Part shown: one piece after another, positions 8,260 to 17,100 of the stretch
Numbering within the stretch: position 1 is the first letter of the stretch
Layout of the letters: each line of letters opens with the position of its first letter
DNA from: CAYWNK01 sp047639615
GTDB taxonomy: Bacteria; Planctomycetota; UBA1135; GCA-002686595
Assembly: GCA_047639615.1 (NCBI GenBank)
Contig: JBLIOL010000002.1
Coordinates: 1-54,768 of the forward strand
Length of the DNA: 54,768 nucleotides
Direction: 5' to 3'
Notes under the pieces: generated by a model
What the model saw: only the letters and a program-made list of their open reading frames with translations
Databases searched by the model: none
What the model was told of the DNA's origin: nothing
Made by a program: the position numbers and the translations under genes

Positions 8260-9570
8260 ATGAGCCCTGAACAGGAAGCGCCCCGAGCCTTGGCCTGGCA
8301 GACCCCCTTGAGGGGCCTGCTGGAGGTGCCCGGATCCAAGTCCATCGCCCAGCGAGCGCTGCTTTTGGGGGCCCTGGCTCCTGGTCAAACCCAGCTGCTG
8401 GGGGATTTCTCCAGTGCGGATGTGCAGCACATGCTGTGCACCTTCGAGGAATTGGACTGGAAGCCCAAAAACGAGCATGGGGGCCTCCTAACACTCATGG
8501 GGGGACTTCATCCTAGTCCAGGGAGGCGTGTTTATGTTGGCGAATCGGGCACTGGCGGCCGACTCTGGTCCGCCTTGATTGGGTTGGGAGGCTTAGGGCC
8601 TGATGCCCGCGGTGTGGGGGCTCACGGCTCCCTTTGCCGTCGACGATCCGGGGCCCTACTCAAGGCCCTTGAGGGCGCTGGGGCTGGCGTGACGGTGACG
8701 CATCCTGAGCGTGGGGATTTCCCCCTGACCCTCGTTCCGGTGCCGGCGGGCGAGCTCGGAAGTCTCGAATTGGCGAATCCCAACTCCAGTCAGGAGGTCA
8801 CGGGGCTCCTACTTGGCCTAGCTGCCAGGCCCGACCGCTGTCCACTGCGGGTGCAGGGGGTTATCCCTAGCGAGCCCTATGTGCAGTTGACCCTTGGGGT
8901 CCTGGAGCGCTTCGGGGTGAGGGCGCGCTGGGAGCGCGAGGCCGAGGCTTCGAGCTTCGTCTTAGAGGGCGAGCTGCGAGCACCCAAGCGGCCCTTCACA
9001 ATCGAGCCTGATGCTTCCGGCGCGGCCGTGGCCTTGGCCGCGGGCTGCCTTTCTGGAGGTGACGTGAGCGTGCGTGGCTTGGACAGTGAATCACTGCAAG
9101 GGGACGTAGCTATCGTGAGGCACCTACAAGCCTTCGGGTGCGACGCGGGCTTCGACAAGGTTGGGGTTTGGGCACGGGGTATGCCCAACCGTGGCGCCGA
9201 GTTGGACCTTACAGGTGAACCGGACCTCGCGCCGGTCCTAGCGGCTGTGGCTGCAGGGGCGGCTTTTGTGGGTGGTGGTCCCAGTCGGCTAACCGGCTTG
9301 GGCACGTTGCCGGGGAAAGAGAGCGACCGCTTGGCCGTTCTGCAAGCGGGGCTGACGGAGCTTGGCTTCCAAGTGCATGCTGGCCCGGATGAACTGCGCA
9401 TCGCGCGAGGAATGCCCCATGCTGAAGCGCGAGTTCTCGATCCGCACGGCGATCATCGCATGGCCTTTGCCTTCGCTCTGCTCAGCCTGTTTCTGAAAGG
9501 GGTACAGGTTTCAGAGCCGGAATGCGTGCTGAAGTCCTGGCCGACCTTTTGGCGTGATCTGACGCAATAG
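8260..9570 (+). CDS. aroA: 3-phosphoshikimate 1-carboxyvinyltransferase (EPSP synthase)
   Basis: This enzyme joins shikimate-3-phosphate and PEP in the shikimate pathway. From the ATG at 8260 it has 436 residues, the normal length. Visible signatures are G-S-K-S-I-A-Q-R-A-L (K, S and R contacts, about 22-31), G-T-G-G-R near 95-100, N-S-S-Q-E-V-T-G-L-L in mid-protein, E-P-D-L-A-P-V-L-A-A with the catalytic aspartate near 323, G-K-E-S-D-R-L near 352-358, D-H-R-M-A-F near 398 and a C-terminal L-K-S-W. The usual N-A-G-T-A-M-R segment is changed to E-S-G-T-G-G-R. The frame is open 35 codons further up to 8155, where it would overlap purC. The shorter start is chosen on homology and the promoter-like box. 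Confidence 0.92.
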   Translation: MSPEQEAPRALAWQTPLRGLLEVPGSKSIAQRALLLGALAPGQTQLLGDFSSADVQHMLCTFEELDWKPKNEHGGLLTLMGGLHPSPGRRVYVGESGTGGRLWSALIGLGGLGPDARGVGAHGSLCRRRSGALLKALEGAGAGVTVTHPERGDFPLTLVPVPAGELGSLELANPNSSQEVTGLLLGLAARPDRCPLRVQGVIPSEPYVQLTLGVLERFGVRARWEREAEASSFVLEGELRAPKRPFTIEPDASGAAVALAAGCLSGGDVSVRGLDSESLQGDVAIVRHLQAFGCDAGFDKVGVWARGMPNRGAELDLTGEPDLAPVLAAVAAGAAFVGGGPSRLTGLGTLPGKESDRLAVLQAGLTELGFQVHAGPDELRIARGMPHAEARVLDPHGDHRMAFAFALLSLFLKGVQVSEPECVLKSWPTFWRDLTQ

Positions 9571-9840
9571 GGAAAGAGCACGACGTGGTTACAAACGGCC
9601 TACTTCGGTTCCAACGGGAGCGGGGCAGGCGACGATGAGCGCAGAGTTCAGGCATACGAACCGAACTCTCTCGAAGCATGCATCCTCTCCTATTTTCCGC
9701 CACCCTGAGCTTTGGCATATGCCTGGCGCCGGCGCCTCAACAGGCACCGTCCGAGGGAGTTGCCCATTCAGCGGGCATGCTTCAGTTGACCTTCGGGTGT
9801 GTGTCAAACTGACAAGGCCACGGAGATGTAGCGTAAGTTC
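9571..9840. other. Gap without a recognisable gene
   Basis: These 270 bases between aroA and the receiver gene hold no convincing coding region. One frame is open for 101 codons (9635-9940), but it reads as Arg/Ser/Cys-rich out-of-frame sequence and runs into the receiver gene. In the receiver's own frame there are stops at 9787-9789 and 9829-9831. I see no terminator or tRNA. The region could hold the promoter of the receiver-galE group or decayed coding sequence. Confidence 0.4.
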
Positions 9841-10401
9841 GTGCCGACGCTCGAGTACTTGCAGGAGAGCCTCTCCGAGAGTATCTCGAGGGACGTGGAC
9901 TTCAGGCTGCGTATCTTCAAGGGCTATGACCAGGGTCTGAAAGCACTGGTGCAGGGCGATTCGGTCGAGGATCAGCAGCCCGCAGTCAGCGTCACGATGC
10001 CGGAGCTGTCGGTCCTGGTCGTGGACGACAACCCGGTCAATCGCAAGGTGCTCGAGAGCATGGTCACCCGTCTGGGTCACCGATTCAGCTTGGCGGAGGA
10101 TGGCCTGGTGGCAGTGGGAATCTTCGCCAGCCAGAGCTTCGACCTGGTGCTGATGGACTACCACATGCCAAATATGGGTGGCCCCGAGGCCGCCCGAGCC
10201 ATGCTCGCGCATTCCCTGCGGGCGGCCCAGGTTCACCCGCCCGTGATCGCCGTCAGCGCCGCCGTGAGCTTCACGGAGCGGCAGGCATGTGCTGATGCAG
10301 GAATGGATGACATTCCGACCAAACCCTTCCGAATCGATGAGCTACGCCACATGCTAGAAGAGCGCTTCGGGAAACCGTCGCAGCAGGCCCGAGCCGCCTG
10401 A
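9841..10401 (+). CDS. Stand-alone response-regulator receiver protein
   Basis: A CheY-like receiver domain occupies about residues 56-175. The acidic pair D62-D63 sits in L-V-V-D-D-N-P-V-N-R-K, the phospho-acceptor is D106 in L-M-D-Y-H-M-P, and the conserved lysine is K161 in T-K-P-F. The N-P-V-N-R-K and M-D-Y-H-M-P wording is typical of receivers attached to hybrid histidine kinases. There is no output domain. The first 52 residues from the GTG at 9841 match nothing I know. That GTG lies only 9 bases after an in-frame stop, and ATG 9997 would give a clean 134-residue receiver. It may be a single-domain regulator or the surviving tail of a decayed hybrid kinase. galE starts 18 bases later. 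Confidence 0.78.
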   Translation: MPTLEYLQESLSESISRDVDFRLRIFKGYDQGLKALVQGDSVEDQQPAVSVTMPELSVLVVDDNPVNRKVLESMVTRLGHRFSLAEDGLVAVGIFASQSFDLVLMDYHMPNMGGPEAARAMLAHSLRAAQVHPPVIAVSAAVSFTERQACADAGMDDIPTKPFRIDELRHMLEERFGKPSQQARAA

Positions 10402-10419
10402 CTCCCAGCCCTCTGCAGT

Positions 10420-11445
10420 ATGCCCCCCCAGACAACTCAATCTTACTCCCTCGACGGTCCGGTCCTGGTGGCCGGCGGCGCCGGCTATATTGGTAGCCAC
10501 ACGGTGCGCTTGCTGCTGGAGCGCGGGCTCGAGGTCGCGATCTACGACAACCTCTCGACCGGCCACCGGGGTTCCATACCTGAGGGCGCCCGTTTCTACG
10601 AGGGCGACCTTTCCGACCGCGAGACCCTTGGCAAGGCCCTCGCCGATAGCGGCGCCAAGGCCGTGATCCACTTCGCAGCCAAGTGCTACGTGGGCGTGTC
10701 GGTCACCGACCCGGCCACCTACTACCGAGAGAACGTCCACTACACATGGAACCTGCTGGAAGAGATGCGCAGCGCCGGCGTGCGCGACATCGTCTTTTCC
10801 TCGACCTGCGCCACCTACGGTGCCCCGGTGCGGATGCCTATCGACGAGAGCCACCCGCAATCGCCGATCAATCCCTACGGCCACACCAAACTACACATGG
10901 AGCACATGATGGCCGACTACAGCGTGGCCTATGGCTTGCGCTACGCGGCTCTGCGCTACTTCAACGCGGCCGGCGCGGCTCCCGCCAAGCAGATCGGCGA
11001 GGATCACCAGCCCGAGACACACCTGATCCCGCTGGTGCTGCAGGTAGCTCTGGGCCAACGCGAGAAGATCATGATCTTCGGCGATGACTACGAGACGCCG
11101 GACGGCACCTGTATTCGCGACTACGTGCATGTGGATGACCTCGGCGATGCACACCTGCGTGCACTGGGCGCTCTGCAAGGTGGCGCGCCCTCGGTGATCT
11201 GCAACCTGGGTACTGGGTCAGGCTTCTCGGTGGCGGAAGTTATCGACGCTGCACGGACAGTCACCGGACATGCCATCCCGGCCGAGCTGGCTGAGCGGCG
11301 GGCGGGGGATCCCGCGGAGCTGGTCAGTGGCGGCTCGCGTGCTTTTGAAATCCTTGGTTGGCGCCCGGGCAAGCCCGACCTCAAGGACATCCTGAGCGAC
11401 GCTTGGGAATGGCATCAGGCGCACCCGAACGGATACGAGGATTAG
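10420..11445 (+). CDS. galE: UDP-glucose 4-epimerase
   Basis: This short-chain dehydrogenase-type enzyme interconverts UDP-glucose and UDP-galactose using tightly bound NAD+. The 341 residues match the family. The Rossmann motif G-G-A-G-Y-I-G-S-H is at about 19-27, Y-D-N-L-S-T-G-H-R-G follows at 44-53, the S-S-T-C-A-T-Y-G block lies near 127-134 and the catalytic Y-G-H-T-K pair near 154-158. The conserved S-D-A-W-x-W-H-x-x-H-P-N-G-Y end is present. It is flanked by the receiver gene and the PBP4-like gene on the same strand, which suggests sugar-nucleotide supply for envelope polysaccharide. The next gene starts 7 bases after its stop. Confidence 0.95.
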   Translation: MPPQTTQSYSLDGPVLVAGGAGYIGSHTVRLLLERGLEVAIYDNLSTGHRGSIPEGARFYEGDLSDRETLGKALADSGAKAVIHFAAKCYVGVSVTDPATYYRENVHYTWNLLEEMRSAGVRDIVFSSTCATYGAPVRMPIDESHPQSPINPYGHTKLHMEHMMADYSVAYGLRYAALRYFNAAGAAPAKQIGEDHQPETHLIPLVLQVALGQREKIMIFGDDYETPDGTCIRDYVHVDDLGDAHLRALGALQGGAPSVICNLGTGSGFSVAEVIDAARTVTGHAIPAELAERRAGDPAELVSGGSRAFEILGWRPGKPDLKDILSDAWEWHQAHPNGYED

Positions 11446-11452
11446 GGCAAAG

Positions 11453-13213
11453 GTGAGTCAATTAGGGGGGAGCCGCTGGTGCTGGCTGTTGGTGTTGCTC
11501 TTGACCGCTTGCGGTCAAGACGCTGGGCCGGTGCACGCCGCCGATCAGACGCAGCAGGTTGCGCAGCGCCCGATGGTTAGCTTGGATGCCCCGCCTCCGC
11601 GGGAGTCTCTGCAGTCCCGTTTGGATGTGGAGAGCGTGCATGCCGATCAGGTTCAAGCGGCGCCGTTTGTGGCGGCGCCGACTGTGGCTGTGGCGGCGCC
11701 GGCTGTGGCGGCCGAGCCGCAAATAGCGCTAGCGAGCAAGCCGCCGGCTGAGGAGCCGGCGAAGAAACAGCCGGCCGCCAAGAAGCAAGGCGAGCTATCC
11801 AAGCGCATCGAGAGCGCCATCGCCCGCGGTGTGCGCGTGGCGCGCGAGCGCAGCAAGGGGCGCGTGCATGGCAACAACTGCACGGTGGCCGTACATGTGC
11901 TCGAGCTGGATGGGCGCGTGGAACGACTCTCGCGCTTGGCCAACGCGAGCCTGGTGCCCGCGTCCAACCTCAAGCTGATCACCCTGGCCGCCGCTTTGGC
12001 CGAACTCGGTCCGGAGCATCAATTCGAAACGCCCTTCGAGGCTCGCGGCAGTATCGCGGGTGGTCGGTTGAGCGGCGATCTCGTGGTCCGTGCCGCCGGC
12101 GATCCGCTCTACCGGGTGGACGGGGATGGTGGCATCGATAGCTGGGCGAAGGACGTTGCTCAGCAACTACGAGCGGCGGGCATCGAACGTGTCAGCGGCG
12201 ATCTGGTTCTGGACGAGGGCGACTTCCTCGAGCCTGGCCCGGGGCCTGCCTGGCCCAGTTCCAGGGAGCATTGGAAGGAATACTGCGCGCTCTCGGGTGG
12301 TTTCAGCGCCAATGCCGGCTGCCTAACAGCCGTGGTCAAGTCCACGCGCTCGGGAACCAAGGCCAATGTGCAGGTGCGGCCTGCCGGCTCCGGTTTGACC
12401 CGCCGTGGTGAGGTCAAGACCGTGGCCAAGCGCAAGGCACTTACGGTAGCCGTAGGAGCGACTCCCGGTCGTTATACCGTGCGCGGATCGATACCCGCCG
12501 ACGTTCCCAGCTATACAGCACGCTTCGCCGTGCCCGACCCCGTTGAGTTCTTTGGGCAGACCTTGAAGAGCGCCTTGGCCAAGCAGGGCCTTAGCATCGC
12601 CGGCAAGGTCGTCCGCGAACGACACGCAGAAGGCGGCAAGCTCGTTGCCACCATGCGCTCGGCTCTGGCCGATACGGTTGTTCCGATCCTGCGCGATTCC
12701 AACAACTCCGTGGCGGATCAAGTCTTTCTGCACCTCGCTTTGCGCAGTGGCAAGCGCCCAAATCGCGCTGGTGGACAGGCCGCCGTGGCCGGCGCGCTGA
12801 TCAAGCTCGGTGTATCAGCCGAGGGCTTGGTACAGGTCGACGGCTCCGGTCTCTCCAAGCAGGATCGCACCAGCCCGCGCCAGCTAACGGCCTTGGTGGC
12901 GGCCGCCATGGCCCGCGGCGGCGAAGCGGCGCGGCTCTTCCGTGAAGCTCTGCCCGTAGCGGGTGAGAGCGGCAAGCTGAGCAATCGCATGAGGGATGGC
13001 GCAGCCCGTGGACGCGTGCGCGCCAAGACCGGCTTCGTGAACGGAGCTAGCGGTCTTTCGGGATTGGTGGAGACCCAAGACGGGCGCGTCTTGGCCTTTT
13101 CAATCCTGGTGAACTACCCGCACGTAAACGGACTGAACACGCACGCCTTCAAGCCTATGCAGGACGAAATCTGCGAGGCCTTGGCGAGTGTGCCCGCCGA
13201 TGGGGGGCGCTGA
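11453..13213 (+). CDS. dacB: PBP4-type D-alanyl-D-alanine carboxypeptidase/endopeptidase lipoprotein
   Basis: This peptidase S13 (class C penicillin-binding protein) family member trims or cleaves peptidoglycan peptide cross-links. The GTG start gives a lipoprotein signal (L-L-L-T-A-C, C20), followed by an Ala/Pro/Val-rich linker (about 65-110). The catalytic triad motifs are present: S171-N-L-K as SxxK, S-N-N within D-S-N-N-S-V-A-D near 415 as SxN, and K-T-G in A-K-T-G-F-V-N-G near 524. The 586 residues are longer than the roughly 480 of E. coli PBP4 because of the linker. Its TGA overlaps the next gene's ATG (TGATG), so the two are translationally coupled. A membrane-anchored form is inferred from the lipobox. 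Confidence 0.9.
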   Translation: MSQLGGSRWCWLLVLLLTACGQDAGPVHAADQTQQVAQRPMVSLDAPPPRESLQSRLDVESVHADQVQAAPFVAAPTVAVAAPAVAAEPQIALASKPPAEEPAKKQPAAKKQGELSKRIESAIARGVRVARERSKGRVHGNNCTVAVHVLELDGRVERLSRLANASLVPASNLKLITLAAALAELGPEHQFETPFEARGSIAGGRLSGDLVVRAAGDPLYRVDGDGGIDSWAKDVAQQLRAAGIERVSGDLVLDEGDFLEPGPGPAWPSSREHWKEYCALSGGFSANAGCLTAVVKSTRSGTKANVQVRPAGSGLTRRGEVKTVAKRKALTVAVGATPGRYTVRGSIPADVPSYTARFAVPDPVEFFGQTLKSALAKQGLSIAGKVVRERHAEGGKLVATMRSALADTVVPILRDSNNSVADQVFLHLALRSGKRPNRAGGQAAVAGALIKLGVSAEGLVQVDGSGLSKQDRTSPRQLTALVAAAMARGGEAARLFREALPVAGESGKLSNRMRDGAARGRVRAKTGFVNGASGLSGLVETQDGRVLAFSILVNYPHVNGLNTHAFKPMQDEICEALASVPADGGR

Positions 13214-14019
13214 TGGACCTGCGCGAACGCCAGCTGGCCGTCGATCTAGGCACCAAGGCGGCGCGTGAGGCTGGGGCTCTCTTGCTCGAGTATCTGGAGC
13301 GCATTGACCGTGTGAAGCTGAAGCGCAAGTCGCACACACGTGACCTGGTGACCGAGGCGGATCTGGCCTCTGAACGCCTACTGGTGGCGCAGCTACGCGA
13401 GGCATTCCCCGGTCACGCCATCGAGGCCGAGGAGGAGACCTGCGATCCTGAGTCCGATCAGCCGCGCTGGTTCCTGGACCCCCTGGATGGGACCGTCAAC
13501 TACGTGCACCGCCTGCCCTTTTTCTGCGTGTCTATGGGCCTCTACGTGGGCACCAAGCCCCAGGTGGCCGTGGTGCATGCGCCGCTACTGGGGGAGACCT
13601 TCTGCGCCGTGCTGGGCGGGGGGGCCTGGATGGAGGGGCCCCGGGGCAGCGGCAAGCTGGCTACCAGCCGGGTTGAGTCCCTAGGCGAGGCAGTCCTGGC
13701 CACAGGCTTTCCGTACCGCCGGGAGTCCCTGGAGAACAACAACCTGGGCAACTTCCAGGAGCTCTTCTGCGACCTGCGTGGCATCCGGCGCATGGGCTCG
13801 GCGGCCCTGGACTTGGCCTATGTGGCCGCAGGGCGCCTGGATGGGTACTGGGAGCTGCATTTGGCGCCCCACGACGTGGCCGCTGGGGCCCTTTTGGTGC
13901 GTGAGGCGGGCGGTATCGTAAGTGATGCGCATGGGGGCGAGGACTGGCTGCGGGGTGGCAGCGTGGTGGCTGCGGGCCCCGGGCTGCAGGGTCAGCTGCA
14001 GGCCCGAATCCAGGCCTGA
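13213..14019 (+). CDS. suhB: Inositol monophosphatase-family phosphatase
   Basis: This Mg2+-dependent phosphatase of the IMPase/FBPase superfamily has 268 residues, the usual length. The metal-binding motifs are E-A-E-E-E (about 71-75) and D-P-L-D-G-T-V-N-Y (89-97), followed by F-F-C-V-S-M-G-L and the C-terminal A-A-L-D-L-A-Y-V-A-A-G-R-L-D-G-Y-W-E signature near 195-215 with a metal-ligand aspartate. Substrate (inositol-1-phosphate, or another small phosphate such as histidinol or sugar phosphate) is not determined by these motifs. The ATG overlaps the stop of the PBP4-like gene by one base. A 146-base gap separates it from uvrA. Confidence 0.88.
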   Translation: MDLRERQLAVDLGTKAAREAGALLLEYLERIDRVKLKRKSHTRDLVTEADLASERLLVAQLREAFPGHAIEAEEETCDPESDQPRWFLDPLDGTVNYVHRLPFFCVSMGLYVGTKPQVAVVHAPLLGETFCAVLGGGAWMEGPRGSGKLATSRVESLGEAVLATGFPYRRESLENNNLGNFQELFCDLRGIRRMGSAALDLAYVAAGRLDGYWELHLAPHDVAAGALLVREAGGIVSDAHGGEDWLRGGSVVAAGPGLQGQLQARIQA

Positions 14020-14165
14020 TTCGGGGGCCGGCTGCGCCTTCCGCGCGCCCACCTGAGCTGCTACGATCCCGGGCTCGCCTCCGCCGATCCGAACCTCCTG
14101 GCAGCCCCAGATTTGGCTTCCAAAGAGTGCTCTCGGACCCCCAAATATCGCCCACAGCTGGCCCA
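14020..14165. promoter_or_regulatory. Gap before uvrA with candidate -10 (TACGAT)
   Basis: This 146-base gap contains TACGAT at 14062-14067, a fair -10 match, about 100 bases before the preferred uvrA ATG. No strong -35 is visible. I found no LexA-type or other symmetric operator that I could defend, so control by DNA damage cannot be read from the sequence. Confidence 0.3.
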
Positions 14166-17100
14166 ATGACCAATCAATCTGCGCCCTCCAGGGATCTGAT
14201 CCGGATCCGGGGGGCACGCCAGAACAACCTGGATGCAGTGGATGTGGACCTGCCGCGCAACGCGCTGGTGGCGATCACCGGGGTCTCGGGGTCGGGTAAG
14301 TCCTCCCTGGCTTTCGACACCCTGTATCGCGAGGGGCAGCGGCGCTTCTTGGAGACGCTGTCGGCTTATGCCCGGCAGTTCCTGGGCAATCTGCAGAAGC
14401 CAGACGTGGAGTCGGTGGAAGGACTCTCGCCCGCCATTGCCGTGGATCAGAAATCGATCCCACGTGGGGCGCGTTCGACGGTCGGCACGCTGACCGAAAT
14501 CACCGACCACCTGCGTGTACTATTCGCACGTGCTGGGGTCGCCCACTGCCCGGCCTGTGAGCGGCCGGTGGAGTCGCGTACTCCCGAGGCTGTGCTGCAG
14601 GAGATTCTGCGCGCCTACCCCGGGCTCAAGGTGATGATCTGCGCGCCGGTTGTGCGCGATCGCAAGGGAACCCAGAAGCCACTGTTCGAGGACCTGCGAA
14701 AAAAGGGCTTTGTGCGTGCACGGGTGGACGGGGTGCTGATCCGGCTGGAGAGCGCGCCGGAGCTCGAACGCTATAAGCGTCACACGGTGGAGGTGGTCAT
14801 CGATCGCCTCAAGCCGGACCCGGACGAGCCGGGGCGATTGCGCGAGGCCGTGCAGGGCGCCTTGGATCTGGCCGAGGGTGACGTGACCGTGGTGGTGGTG
14901 GAGGATGAGCAGGAGTCCGTGCGCACCTTCTCGACCATGCGCGCCTGCCCTGGCTGCGGTGCGGATGTTCCGCCCTTGGAGCCGCGCCTCTTCTCATTCA
15001 ACTCGCCCCACGGCGCTTGCCCCACCTGCGAAGGCATGGGGCAGCTGCGGCGTCCCAGCGAGGACGGCGTGGTAGCGGATAGGGATCTGTCTATCCGTGA
15101 CGGGGCCCTGGCGGTGACGCGTGCCAGTGGCGGAGCCTTGCTCTTCCCGAAGGTGGACTACGCCTTCCTGACGCTGGTAGGGGAGGCCCACGGCTTCGAC
15201 CTTGACACGCCTTGGAAGCAACTCTCGAAGGCCGCGAAGGAGGTCATTCTGCGCGGCGCGGGGGATGAACGCTTCCAGGATAAGGCCAGCTGGAACGGCT
15301 CGCGCTTTCAGGGGGATGTGCAGTGGAAGCGGCACTACAAGGGTGTTCTTACCGCGCTTGAGGAGGCTTGGAAGAAAGGCACTAGGCGCAAGACCGTCGA
15401 GCGTTACCTGGCGGTGCTGCCCTGCTTTGATTGCGAGGGTGGGCGTTTGCGACCGGCTGCTCGGGCGGTGCGTTTTGGCGATGCGCGCATGACCGAAATT
15501 TGCGCACTGCCGGTGGAGGAGATCATCGAGCGCTTGGAGGGAATTGATCTGACCAAGCGCCAGGCACGCATCGCTCGTGATCTGCTCTTGGAGGTCAAAC
15601 GTCGCACGGAGTTCCTGCTACGTGTGGGGCTTGGCTATCTGACGCTCGACCGTGCGGCGGATACGCTCTCCGGCGGCGAAGCTCAACGGATTCGTTTGGC
15701 GGCTCAACTGGGCGCTGGTTTGCAGGGCGTGCTGTACGTGCTCGACGAGCCGTCCATCGGCCTGCATTCGCGCGACCATGGGCGCTTGCTGGGCGCGCTC
15801 GAACACCTGCGCGACGCGGGCAATAGCGTGATCGTGGTGGAGCACGACGAGGCCACCTTGCGCGCTGCCGACTACCTGGTTGATGTTGGCCCCGGCGCGG
15901 GCCGTGACGGTGGACGCATCGTCGCCGCGGGGACGCCCGCTGAGGTTTCCAAGGCGGATACGCCTACGGGTAGGCTCCTGCGCGGCGAAGTGCTGCTGCC
16001 GGCTCCCGAGTCGCGGCGTGCGGGCAACGGCGACTTCCTGGAGATCAAAGGGGCCAGTGGCTTCAACCTGAAAGATGTCGATGCGCGCATTCCCCTGGGG
16101 ACCCTTTGCGCCGTGACCGGCGTGTCTGGTTCAGGCAAGTCGACCCTGATCAACCGCACGCTGCGGCCTGCGGTGCAGCGCCACCTGGGTCGTGAAGGCG
16201 CGCCGCCGGCGCCCTACGACGAGATTCTTGGGCTTGAACACATCGACGAAATTGTGGCCATCGATGCGAGCCCCATCGGTCGCACGACGCGCTCCAATCC
16301 CGCCACCTACACGAAGGTGCTGAGCCCACTGCGTGACCTCTTCGCTTCTCTCCCTGAGTCGAAGCTACGGGGCTACACGCGCTCGCGATTCTCCTTCAAT
16401 ACCGAAGGCGGGCGCTGCGAGACCTGCGGAGGCGGCGGCGCGCGGTACGTGGAGTTGCAGTTCCTGGCACCGGTGACCGTGCCTTGCGAGGAGTGCGGTG
16501 GGCGGCGCTTCCAGGAGGAAACCCTGGATGTGAAGTACCACGGAAACTCCATCGCGGATGTGCTCGACATGCCCTGCGAAGACGCCCTCGTGCTCTTCAA
16601 AGATCACCCAAAGATCCAGCGGCCCCTGGCGCTAATGGTCGAGGTGGGCCTTGGTTACCTGACTCTTGGGCAGCCTTCCACCACGCTCTCTGGTGGTGAG
16701 GCCCAACGCATCAAGCTCGTGACGCACCTGGCCAAGCGGCCCAGCGGCCACACGCTCTATCTGCTGGACGAGCCGACAACGGGCCTGCACATGCTCGACG
16801 TGGGGCGTCTGGTTGGTGCCCTCCAGAAGCTGGTGGACCTGGGTCACACCGTCTTGGTGGTGGAGCACAACCTAGAGTTGGTGCTGGCTGCCGACTATGT
16901 GATCGACCTGGGACCCGAGGGCGGGCACCGCGGTGGCCGTATTCTGACCACCGGTACGCCCGAAGAAATCACCGCTTTCGAGGACTCTGCCACGGGCGAG
17001 GCCTTGCGCGGATTGAGCGCGGCCCGCGAGGCCACGCAGAAGGGCAAGAAGGGCAAGTCTAGTGGCGTGCAACCGAGCATGGACCTGGTCGTGGAGGGCG

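Noticed and set aside
9635..9940. 101-codon plus-strand open frame between aroA and the receiver gene
   Set aside because: Arg/Ser/Cys-rich out-of-frame translation that overlaps the receiver gene, with no recognisable domain.
11650..11715. Repeated GGCGGCGCCG-like units as a DNA repeat element
   Set aside because: They encode the Ala/Pro/Val-rich linker of the PBP4-like lipoprotein and are explained by that low-complexity protein segment.
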